Shown one piece after another: positions 42,285-52,500 of a stretch of 64,000 bases of DNA. Within the stretch, counting starts at the first letter, position 1; each line of letters opens with the position of its first letter. The notes beneath the pieces were generated by a model. It saw only the letters and a program-made list of their open reading frames with translations, had not been told where the DNA came from and did no database searches. The translations under genes were made by a program, and so were the position numbers. The stretch spans positions 3,062,001-3,126,000 of the forward strand of contig NC_134680.1 of the NCBI RefSeq assembly GCF_024713945.1. Reading direction: 5' to 3'. This stretch comes from Dermatophagoides farinae (Eukaryota; Arthropoda; Arachnida; Sarcoptiformes; Pyroglyphidae).

Positions 42285-42475
42285 TTTTCGGGGTTTTTGT
42301 TTTCGGGGTAATTTTTTTTCGGGGTTTTTGTTTTCGGGATAATTTTTTTTCGGGATAATTTTTTTTCGGGGTTTTTGTTTTCGGGGTTTTTGTTTTCGGG
42401 ATAATTTTTTTCGGTCATTTGGTTTCGGCGTTTCGGTTTTCGGGGTTTTTGTTTTCGGGATTTTGACCTACAACC
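42285..42475 (-). repeat. Right terminal inverted repeat (CCCGAAAAC minisatellite)
   Basis: Reverse complement of the left end but with more units, about 190 bp against 140. The extra copies of the 15/16-bp units show that the array has expanded or contracted after insertion. Confidence 0.9.
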
Positions 42476-43059
42476 GTTTAATTGATCAGTATTTTGAGGG
42501 AATTGGTCAGTTTTATATGAGATTGATCAGTTCTTTGGAGGATATTATTGACCAGTTATTTTTTGTTGAAAAAGAAAACTTCAACTATTACACAGAGCTT
42601 GTAGTAAAGTTCAAGTTCTTTTATATTCATATTTTCAAGCTTATATAAAAGCAAAATTGTTATTTGTTCATGACTTCTGATTTGTCATTCAATGCAAATG
42701 TTTCATTGATTTAATAAAACATAAACATTTTTCTGAACATTTTTTGTGTTAACAAAAATTTGTTACATTTTCTTTGAACAGATCTTTTAAAAAAGAAAAA
42801 GCACGTTGTTTGTTTTTTTGCTTTTTTATGTTTAGACACAATTTCCCGATTCCGGTTCTGTAGGGAACCGAACCGGTTCTCAAAAAAATTATCAAAAAAA
42901 ATTTTTTTTTTTGTTAATTGTTGTTATTAAAAATTATTATTAAGAAAATCTTGTTCTTTTCGAATCTCATAATCTTGAACCAAAAATCAATGAAAATTTC
43001 GACTCTATTCTGGTGAGAAAAATCTCATGTCTTATGGGTGAAAACTGTTCGAATCGTTT

Positions 43060-43850
43060 AATGCAAATCATCAATAATGAATCTAATTTTGCTATATTTC
43101 GAAACAAAACATTATAATTTGGGCGTAAAAACTTTAATACCATTTAAAGTACTTGAATATATCGGCGAATATAGGGAAGAGATAAAATCAATCAACGCTG
43201 AATCTGGCTACAATATGAAACAAAAGCTTTTTTGAAGAACAAAAAGCGCATATTTAAACTGAAGTGAGCATCTTTGAACAAAATTAAAAATTTTCTCAGT
43301 TACATCAAGAAATAAAAATTTGTACCATCTAACATTAGTCTTGGTGAACTTGAAAATTGGTGTTTGCAGCATGATAAAATTCCAGATAATGATCATAAAC
43401 CATTTGTTGTATCTTATATTGAATCATTTAAATTAGTTATAAATTTTTAATCGATGATACATTAATAAAATTGAATAAAAAATTAATAAAAATGACTTAT
43501 TTTGAATTTTCACTGATTATTTTTCTTATTTTACCAAACCGACCGGTTTTCATTTTAAAACATTTATAAATTAACTGATCAATCACATAAAAAACTGACC
43601 GAAATTCATATATTTTCTGATCTTTTTCAAATAACCAAAACTTTTAAAAAATTACTGACCAACCCCTTATAATACTGACCGAAAAAATGGCAACCAAAAA
43701 AAAAATTACCTATAATCAAATCTTTTGATTGAACAAAAAAAAAAGAATTCAAACGAATGAATATGGTTAAAACTTGTCGTCGACAATAACAACAACAACA
43801 ACAACAACAATACACATGAAACATGCACTTTTTTCATTAGATGGAATCAT
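43060..43850 (+). repeat. Long direct repeat, copy 2
   Basis: Second copy, outside the bounded transposon and lacking the CCCGAAAAC termini. Both copies stop matching after ATGGAATCAT. The left flank (42524-43060) still shows patchy homology to 39462-40350, so this is a diverged or truncated relative of the same element. Confidence 0.93.
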
Positions 43851-44090
43851 TTTGTGTGCCTGTGTGAGTGTGTATTTGATGATGAAATCTTGCCTGAAGA
43901 CTGTATTCATTTGAATGATTTTTTCTGTTTTTTGTTCCCGTGATCTATGATCTACTCATCGTTTGGCAAGTTATTTCGGTTATTTAACCTGATTATACCT
44001 AAAATACAAGATAACTTTTTTCATTTAACATAAAGAAAATGGAGCATTTACGATATCACCATAAGCCACAGCGGTTGACGATTCAATGTT

Positions 44091-44577
44091 GAGTGTCTTC
44101 ATGCGATGAACCCACAAGGTTATCCTATAGGATCTATAGACACAAACTTGGATTAAACATTGGATCGATTATCATGTTCAGTCGCAATATTGAACCACAA
44201 AGTGGTTTGCTCAATGGCACGCGTTTATCCGTAAATAGACGCAGCATTGATGCTTGAATATTGACAAGGAGGCTATGATTCATTTTGCAGCAAAACGATC
44301 GAGATCTTAAGCTACCATTTAAATTGGTTCGTGGACGATTTCCTGTCGTATTGGCTTTTGCTCTGACAATTAATTAATGTTTTAAGGAAAATCTTTCGAT
44401 AAAATAAGTGTGTACCTTCCTACACCAGTATTGCAACATGGAATGATTTATGTGGCTTTTTGCCGCTGCAAAAATCCTAATAATCTGAAGATTTTTGTTC
44501 ATGAAATTGAGGAAAATATCAACAATGACCACAGTATCTATACCAAAAATATTGTATTTCTTCAACTTTTTGATTAG
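44091..44577 (+). pseudogene. Helitron-type Pif1 helicase, broken remnant
   Basis: C-terminal part of the helicase carried by Helitron rolling-circle transposons. Three reading frames in turn show family text: ECLHAMNPQGYP from 44091; LNIGSIIMFSRNIEPQSG, LLNGTRL, then LPFKLVRGRFPVVLAFALTI from 44147; SFDKISVYLPTPVLQHG, IYVAFCRCKN and NLKIFV from 44392 to a TAG at 44575-44577. Motif V is broken by a stop just after LTIN. At least two frameshifts and several stops make it non-functional. The upstream helicase motifs and the Rep domain are not found in the window. Confidence 0.85.
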
Positions 44578-44739
44578 CAATAATAATTATGCTGTTCGGT
44601 GTACGCAACTTTTTCAACGGTATCAGGTGCAATGCACAAGTGATGGCTGACCCTGCGGTACCAAACCGAAGGCCGGAAGCAACACGCCGTGCATAGAAAC
44701 CCACCGTCAGGCACGAAGCGTTAAAATTGACACCTTTGG

Positions 44740-44940
44740 CTGGGTACCAAGCAGGGGGGGCGGCGCAGCCGCCACACCTGCGGGTATCCAGCTATATTGA
44801 CCGTCAAGGATTGATACCTTTGACTGGATACCAAGCAGGGGGGCGGCGCAGCCGCCACACCTGCGGGTATCCAGTTATATTGACCGTCAAGGATCAGCCC
44901 CGCAGGGCCAGACCAGGACAGGCGCGAAGCGCCTGTTCTC
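44740..44940. repeat. GC-rich tandem hairpin array, Helitron-end-like
   Basis: Two units 84 bp apart (44740-44791 and 44824-44874) each fold into a nested hairpin: outer 9-bp stem CTGGATACC/GGTATCCAG, middle GCAGG/CCTGC, inner GGCGGC-GCA-GCCGCC. A third hairpin at 44918-44936 is ACAGGCGC-GAA-GCGCCTGT, enclosed by CAGCCC/GGGCTG. GNA triloops such as GCGAAGC are exceptionally stable in DNA, and hairpins of this type sit just before Helitron 3' ends. The sequence after it, TTTTACTATAT, resembles a decayed CTRR end. The sharp GC rise against the AT-rich surroundings marks it as foreign or selected. Confidence 0.82.
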
Positions 44941-44984
44941 GGGCTGGTTTTACTATATGTTTATCGTAAAGGTACAGTCCAAAG

Positions 44985-45460
44985 TTCAATACGTTTCCAA
45001 GATGTAACCGTTATCCAAATATTCAAATTTCCAAGGTTCGGGATCAAATCAATTCCGATGATACAATACCAAAAAACCAAATTTTCAAAAATTCGCGATA
45101 CGAGTACCACGATCCGAATCAATTTCAATATATTCGCAACCACAAATTGATCACGATCTAAATACAAATCAATTGTCGTAACCAATGTATTACGTCTTAG
45201 TCCAAATTTTTCGCAACAATTTAGCTACGTCCAAAAAACGGGAAAACGATAATCGTAACCAATATTACGTCCAAGTCTTAGTCCAAATTTTCGTAATGAT
45301 TGAGCTACGTCCGAATCGAGTCCACGATAATCGTAACCAATATGTCACGTCCAAAACAATATTCGCAACCAATGAATGATCACGATCCAAAATTTTCGTA
45401 ATACTTGAATTACGTCAAAATCAATATTCGAAATCAATATATGATCACGATCACAGTACA
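44985..45460. repeat. Degenerate short repeat array punctuated by ACGTCC and CGTAACCAAT
   Basis: About 475 bp in which TACGTCCAAAT, TTCGTAACCAAT, TTCGCAACCAAT and CACGATC recur at irregular 20-35 bp spacing. No frame is open through it. It directly follows the Helitron-like hairpins. Confidence 0.65.
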
Positions 45461-45533
45461 AATCATTTAATAAATGTGAAGAAATAACCAAGACAACTTT
45501 CTTAGTTAAATAAACGTAGTTTATTAAATGATT
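45461..45533. repeat. 14-bp perfect inverted repeat
   Basis: AATCATTTAATAAA at 45461-45474 and its inverse at 45520-45533 with a 45-nt loop. Confidence 0.8.
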
Positions 45534-45561
45534 GTATCTTAATACAATTCAAAAAGCAAAA
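45475..45561 (+). repeat. Copy of the 3' flank of the 46989-48404 gene
   Basis: Aligns with 48430-48516 in the same orientation, including the shared runs GAAATAAC, GTTTATTAAATGATTGTAT and AATTCAAAAAG. The copy beside the gene lies 26 bases after its stop codon. Confidence 0.75.
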
Positions 45562-46988
45562 ACTAAACAATAAATACAAAAATTTTGACAACAAAACACA
45601 TGTACAATTTTCTTGCTAATACAGGCTCGCTCACTCTTTTTTAGTAGAATTTGCGCCAATTGCTTGGCCCGTTCATCGAGGACGACCCACTTCACGACAA
45701 ACAACAACAACAATAACGGTAATTTTTTGCTATAAATCTTTTTTCATGTAACCAGATGTCGTTTATTAACTGATTGAATGAAATGCAAAAAAAATATGAT
45801 AATCTACTCTTATTTGAATGAATTTTAGATTTTTTTTTTCTTTCTCTCTCACTATCCAATTACAATCGATTGGATTATTTTTATTGTTTAAAACGAAATG
45901 ATGAATATAGAATATATATTTGATGATGATGAGAAAACACATGAACACAATGAGAGATGTGAAAATTCAATTAACAACAATATGCCATAAGTCTCTCTCT
46001 CATGTACATCATCATATACGTAATATAATGTGTTTGATTCCATTGTTTTCAATGTGATAAAACATTTGATCCAATATTTCATTCATTTGGCATCGATAGG
46101 CTAAACAATCAACTTTCATAATCATTATAATGATCGTTAGAGAAAATTAAATTGAATATTACATGGCTTGAAGGCTTGTTGCCATCATAGCGAATAGAAA
46201 AAAAAAATATCTCTGATCATTATCATTTACTGAATTGAGTTGAATTGATCAATCCACTTTGATATATGATGATAAAATGATAACAATAACCATAAAAGAT
46301 CCAAGATTATTATATCACAAACAGTAGTAGATTGTTAGTTATTTTTGATTAGATATAATCAAAACTTTTCATCGAATCTTTTATATAGGTGGTTATATTC
46401 GAAGAAGGGATAAAAAATCAAATAATCATTCCATGAATTTTTAGTAATTTTTCATCCATAATAATGATCAAAGATTATAATTTTGTTACCATATTTTGTT
46501 GTTGTTGTTGTTGATGATGATGATAGAAAGAGAAAAATTCCCAATGGAATGGAATTTATCAAATTTCGAATCCAAAAATTCTTTGCTAGCTCATATTACG
46601 ACAATTGCTACACGCACGAAAAAATCATACCACATTTTCGTTGTTGTTAACACTTTTAGAGCTGTACCACTGTTTCTTTCATCTGTGGCATGATTTTCGT
46701 GTGTGTGTGTACTACTACTTTTGCTACTACTATTACTAAAACTAAACAATAATTTGTATACAACTATAGTCATCCACGCTCGATTTTACTGCGACAACAA
46801 TTGAAGTAGTAGTAGTAGTGAGTAACCATATTATAAATATTGTAACCATTTTATATTTTGGACAATTTAGTCAAATTTGAATTTTGTTTTTTCGCTCTCA
46901 TAATCTGGTATAATCGGAATAATTTTCATATATCTTCTTGGATCAAATCATATATCATTTTCTTGTTGAAGCAAGGACACATTACAAT
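45562..46988. other. Intergenic DNA between the transposon island and the plus-strand gene
   Basis: Mostly AT-rich with AGT, GTT and CTCT runs. A less AT-rich patch at about 45640-45715 might be an old coding scrap, but I could not identify it. It should contain the promoter of the gene that starts at 46989. Confidence 0.45.
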
Positions 46989-48404
46989 ATGGATGATGGT
47001 GAATTTATGGTCACATCTATCACAGAGATGGCATCTAATAATTATTCAGAAAATGATCCAATCACCGAAACTAATTATGATCAAACAGCAGTTACAGCTA
47101 TCTTGAGTTTGTCGGACCAAAAACAGTCATTATCTGCATATGATGAAACATTACCATTGGCCGAACGAAATCTTTACATAATGGACAAGAATAATCAGAT
47201 TGTATGTATTGAAATAGCTTTTTATTTGGGACATTGTCATTGTAGTTTTTTCCTCTTTCACACAAAAAAGGTTCCACTTGCCTCAATTCGTCAAATCTTG
47301 TCTAATGAATCATTAAAACACAATATACATGGACCAATAATACTGGAAAGTCTGCATCATGAACAACAACTGAATATTAATGGAGAAATTGGTGGTACAA
47401 CCCTTCCGGATAAAGAAATGAATGAATTTACACGTATTATATGTGATTATATTATCGTATTATTTAGCGAATATCCGGTTCCAAACCATTTGGTATTGTT
47501 CGCTCGTATGATAGCGGAAGAATTTCCGAGGCTTGGACCCGAAGAATTATGGTTTTGTCGTGCGGATCATAAAGCCGGTATAATGAAACATTCAGGAAAG
47601 CTTTCTACACGGCTTGAAAATCAACGTAAACCTTATACGTATAAAAAACGACGTTTACGAATTATGGGACCAGATGGACAGCCCACCATTGAACATTTGC
47701 AACCAGTACGGCCATCAAAAGTGAAATTACGTTTTTTCAACTCTCAAGGACAATCTGTACATATCGAAGGTTTAAGTATGCAGGAATGTACTTCAAATAA
47801 TAATAATAATTCCAAAACCGAAACTGTAAGTAGTAAACGTTTAAACAATCGTAATAAACAACTGAACAATCAACATCATCAACGTGTAACCCGTAATCAA
47901 TCACAAAACGGAAGCGCAGAAAAAGCCATTGTAGTAGGAGGAGATGAAGGAGTAGTCACTGGTGGAACATCCGTTACAATGTCTTCCATACAAGATGATA
48001 ATAATGATGAAAACGGGGCAAATGATGTTTTTGAAATCTACGATGATAATCATTTGAATTTGGAATCACAAATAACAATTGATGGTTCTAATGATAATAT
48101 TAATGATAAATCAAATCATCAGGGATCATCAAAAAAAAATGACAAAAATGGACATTATTTTCATATGAATGATAAACCATTCGAAATTCATGTAAAACGC
48201 CCAACATCAAGTCGATATGCTGATGATAGTAATGATGATGATGATGATGATGAAGAAAGAGGTGATAGTGATTGCTGTGAAAAATGTGGTGCTCGTCGTC
48301 ATTCGAATCAATCGGAACACGATTCTGCAAAACCAAAAAAGAAGAAACGTGGACGTGGTGGTGGTTTCAAAATTGTTCTCTATTGTTATCCACTTGATGA
48401 TTGA
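46989..48404 (+). CDS. Protein of unknown function with a SAMD3-like helical domain
   Basis: I do not recognise a named family for the whole protein. Start is the first ATG (MDDGEFMVTS); upstream the frame is open only with non-ATG codons. As one exon it gives 471 residues. A stretch at 47202-47270 (GTATGT donor, TTTTTTCCTCTTTCACAC tract, AAAAAAG acceptor) is 69 nt with no stop, and is probably a short intron; removing it gives 448 residues. After it comes a conserved-looking helical block (about 124-200) with FTRIICDYIIVLFSEYP, LFARMIAEEFPRL and LENQRKPYTYKKRR. This resembles the C-terminal domain of animal SAMD3-like proteins. The rest is Asn/Asp/Gln-rich, with a CCEKCGARRH motif and a basic tract PKKKKRGRGGG near the end, suggesting a nuclear protein. 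Possible AATAAA at 48632-48637. Confidence 0.8.
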   Translation: MDDGEFMVTSITEMASNNYSENDPITETNYDQTAVTAILSLSDQKQSLSAYDETLPLAERNLYIMDKNNQIVCIEIAFYLGHCHCSFFLFHTKKVPLASIRQILSNESLKHNIHGPIILESLHHEQQLNINGEIGGTTLPDKEMNEFTRIICDYIIVLFSEYPVPNHLVLFARMIAEEFPRLGPEELWFCRADHKAGIMKHSGKLSTRLENQRKPYTYKKRRLRIMGPDGQPTIEHLQPVRPSKVKLRFFNSQGQSVHIEGLSMQECTSNNNNNSKTETVSSKRLNNRNKQLNNQHHQRVTRNQSQNGSAEKAIVVGGDEGVVTGGTSVTMSSIQDDNNDENGANDVFEIYDDNHLNLESQITIDGSNDNINDKSNHQGSSKKNDKNGHYFHMNDKPFEIHVKRPTSSRYADDSNDDDDDDEERGDSDCCEKCGARRHSNQSEHDSAKPKKKKRGRGGGFKIVLYCYPLDD

Positions 48405-49579
48405 TTTCTATCAATTGTAAATTCATAATTGTGATGAAATAACAAAAACAAATCCAATAAGTTATTTTAAAGTTGGTTTATTAAATGATTGTATATTCAT
48501 AATTCAAAAAGAAAACAAAAACATATACCTTCTTTAATTTACAAAACAAAAACATAATTCGGTATCATTTCATGACACATAATGGCCTTGTTATTAATTA
48601 CATTTAAGTTTTATTATCTCTCCCATATTTGAATAAAAATATCATGTTTTTTAGAAATTTTTTTATTTTTCGAATTTTGGATTCCAAAAATTGACATTCA
48701 TAAATAAAATTATTATTATTATTATTATTATCATTACATATCTATATTTTATGATTTCTTTCTTTTCGGCCGTGATCACAGAAAAAAAAACCATTCATCT
48801 CATCGTTTGTCATGTTTGCCCTATAATCATCATCATCATTATTATTATTCCAGAATATAAATTTCAATTACGCATTCCTTATCAATTTCTTTTTGTTGAA
48901 TTGAATAATCAAAATAAAAAAAATTTCATAAAAGTAGATTTTATTATTATTTTGTTGTTGTTGTTGTTGTTGTTGTCGTTATTATTCATTTTCAATTTAT
49001 TTTTTTTTCATTCAACATTCCACAAATAAAGCGTGTAGTGAATCAAAAACAACAACAACAACAACAACAACGACGAAAAAAAATCTCAATAGAAAAGTCT
49101 GATTTGTGGAACGAATAAAATGCAAAAAAAAAAACGTTTCTGTGTTTCTAACCTTTTTTCCTTTGAGTCTAGTAATAAAAACAACTTTTTTTGGTTTGAT
49201 TAAAAAAAAAATTCATCAAAATTCAAATAATATTCTTATTAAACAACGGTAACAACAACAATCATGATCATCATCGAACAATAACAATAATAATAACAAC
49301 AACATAGAATATATGTTCCAAACATAGAAGCGATTGTAGCAAAAAAAAAAAAAAAAAAAGAATTCGGAATAAAAGTATCAGATGTTTGTATGTGCAAATT
49401 ATGATTATGATTATTATAATTATATGAAACTATATAAGATGTATTGAAAGATGAAATTGTTTTCATGTTGTTTTTTTATATTGGTTTAGTTATATTTAAA
49501 GCTCATTTTTTATCAAAAAAAAAATTGGCAAGAATTCCGAATCGAGTTGATTTTTTTCACTTTTTTTCGTTTCAATTCA
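48405..49579. other. Convergent 3' spacer
   Basis: Lies between the stop codons of the two convergent genes. Holds the ancestral copy of the duplicated 3' flank (48430-48516), GTT/CAA repeats near 48950-49070 and a poly-A run near 49341-49358. No gene seen. Confidence 0.5.
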
Positions 49580-52500
49580 TCAAACATCAAATGAAGAATT
49601 CTGTTGCTTGATCATCGTCGTCTTCATTGATGTTGCAGATGTATCAGATTTACATTGATTATGATGATTATGATTGTGGTTTTGATTTGGATTGTACAAA
49701 TTTCGATTTAAAGCCAAATTAATATTTGGATCGGAAGACATTTGTCGATGATGATGATGATGTGGTGATTCGGCTATAAGAGTTGTATCAATTTTTCTAT
49801 CTAATTTTGTTGTCGAATAACAATGATCAAATGAATATGAATTATAAAGTTGTTGATTATTATAATTTCGTTGTCGATGATGATGATGATAATATTGTCG
49901 ATTTGATTGTCGTTTCACTGTTGATTGTTCATTCGATTTTCTTGATTTATCTACTTTATTCTGTAGATTAATAATATTATTATTGTCTAGTTTTTCATCA
50001 TTATCATCTTCATCATCAATGTGTTTAGTATCCACATTTGAACTTTGGCTATGACCATTTGATTTTAATGTCATATCAGACGATGATGATTGTTGTGTTT
50101 CAATGTTTTGTTTTTTATCATTGTTATTTGATAATGTATGATGGCTATTATGATCCAATGATTGGTGGAGAATCAATGAAGAATTAGCTTTCTTTCCCAA
50201 TATTTGTTGTTCATATTGATTCGATTGTAATTGAAGTGAATGACGATCAATTCTATCGTCTCTAAAACAGTCGCCAGCTTCTTGATCAACATTTATTGAT
50301 GCCATTTTTGTCCTCATTAATGTTGATGATTGTCGATTTTTACCCATCGATGAACATGAATTCTGACAAATTCGATTACATGTTTGTGACATATCCGAAC
50401 TGAAAACATAACGTACAAGAATTCTTCGAAATGCCTCACGAAATTCTGTGTTAAATATACTGAATATACCCAAAAAAACAAAGACATTTTACAATGATAA
50501 TCTACTGTGGAATAGGCGGTTATTACCTGTAAATTGCCGGATTAAGACAACTATTGAAATAACCAAGCCAGGTGAGTAATTTAAACACTGATGCGGGTAT
50601 ACAAGTTTTACAGAATGCAGCAACAATATTCATGAAAAAGAATGGCATCCAACAAGCTATAATGGAGAAAGTGAAAAAAAACGTATCCTTTATTTTATCT
50701 TCTGTCGCTCATTCATTCATTCATTCGTTTCACTTACCCAAGAATGTTCCCATTATAATACCCAACGTAATGGCAGCTTTATGTTCAGATACATGACTTT
50801 GTTGTTGTTGTTGTTGATGTTGAAATTGATTCGAATGATGATGATTCAAAGTCCCTGGATTTGTCGTTGTTGATGAATGACGTTTATTTTGTCCATCTGT
50901 AACAATTTGATTATTATTATGATTGATTGTCATTTTGATTGAATCAGTTAATAATGGATTTTGTTGTTGTTGTTGATTACGTATTTCAGCTGTCATAACG
51001 GTATTAGTAGTGGTAATAAATCCCGGCTGTGGACATGGTGCAATCATTTTTGTCATTGATTTTATGGTCTTAACATGTTGTTTACATATTGAATATAGTC
51101 GAGCATATAGGCACAACATTATTAAACATGGTAAATAAAAACTAATACATGAACTAATCACAGCATATGTTGGTGTTAAATCTAATGCACATTGTGGCAA
51201 ATCTTGTATTTGTGGTATTATCGTTGTTGATTCAACATTCGTATCACAATCATTTATACAATTCGAGGATGATGATGATGTTGATATTGAATTTTTATGG
51301 CCGATTTTATCGGATTTTTTTTCTTGTTTTTCATAATGATGAATTTGATCATTTATTTGATTTGAATAAACAGTGGAATAATGTCTTGAATGGCGTAGTG
51401 TAGCAAAAATCACTTGTTGTTCTTTGAGTTGATTATCATCTCTATCTATTTCATCCTCTATGCTTTCCGTTTCCGAATGAATTTGTTCATTCTCAGCGAA
51501 AATAGGTACGGGGAGATAAAATGAAGGAGCACGACCAATCGTAGCCATTGTTGAAATATTTTGCTGACGAAACATTGTAAAGAATAATGGGCGATAATCG
51601 AATTCAGATACTGGCTGCTGGCGATCAATTGATCGTTTTTGTCGTTGTTGTTCAATTATTTCCGGTGATTGAGAAAATGAGAATCGTTTATCTATTCGAC
51701 GATGATGATCATAGCCACGATTTAATTCGATGATAGTCATCATTGTTGATGGCGAAATAAGATTGGATGTATTATTCATTCGATTCACAATAGTTGTCGC
51801 TGATGATGATGGTAAAGGTTTATGCCAGCCCAAAGAAATGGGTAAAAATGAAATCAGACCGGAAAGAATCCATATGATTGATACGGCAGCAATAACAATA
51901 CGTTTATTCATCCAACGATTATAAAGCATTGGATCTTTAATATGAGCAAATCTATCTAATGCAATGGCGCATAAATTAATAATAGAACAGGTGCCTGAAT
52001 GAGTAAAAATTCAAGAATGAGAATAAAAAAAAATGAAAAATTCAATCAAAAATCAGAATAATACGAAAAAAAATCACCATAATACTCACTGCAACTGATG
52101 TCAAATGCGATCCATATTTCACATAATTGTGGCCAGAATGGCCAATATTCCATAAGGTCATTAGCAAGTGCAAATGTCATGACTAATGCACCAACACATA
52201 GATCAGCAATAGCTATATGCAATAGTTTTTTGGTTTCATATCATTTTCATAACGGTAATTATTTATGGATTTATATCCGAAAACAACAACAACAAAAAAT
52301 AAATAAAAATAATAGAAATCCAAAAAAAAACTTACCCAATGAAACAAGAAAAAGATTACCAAGACGTCTAAGCCTTCTATCCGATGCTATGGCAACGCAA
52401 ACAAGTATGTTACCAAATATTGAAATCAATATAACGATAACTAATATAATTCCGATTATAATCTTCAGATATATTGATAATGAATCCGTTGATAGGAACG

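Larger units (their letters stand above)
39340..42475. mobile_element. MULE/Rehavkus-like DNA transposon with minisatellite termini
   Basis: The 3136-bp unit is bounded by identical 9-bp direct repeats GTTTAATTG (39331-39339 and 42476-42484). Its ends are inverted: both begin GGTTGTAGGTYAAAATCCCG and then run through matching CCCCGAAAACAAAAA and CCGAAACC blocks for over 130 bp. A 9-bp target duplication is typical of Mutator-like elements, including the Rehavkus group whose long ends carry minisatellite. Inside are broken coding fragments that may be the remains of a transposase, with no intact gene. It is therefore probably non-autonomous. The superfamily is inferred; boundaries and duplications are seen directly. 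Confidence 0.82.

Noticed and set aside
42160-42342. Open frame ending in RFCFRGFCFRG-type repeats
   Set aside because: The repeats are translation of the transposon's terminal minisatellite, and the start of the frame has no protein family resemblance.
44519-44969. Short frames across the GC-rich hairpin array
   Set aside because: They are translations of palindromic repeats (Arg/Ala/Gly/His) and overlap on both strands; the structure is at DNA level.
45640-45715. Less AT-rich patch that might be an old coding scrap (RGRP-like text)
   Set aside because: Too short, and neither strand gives a convincing family match.
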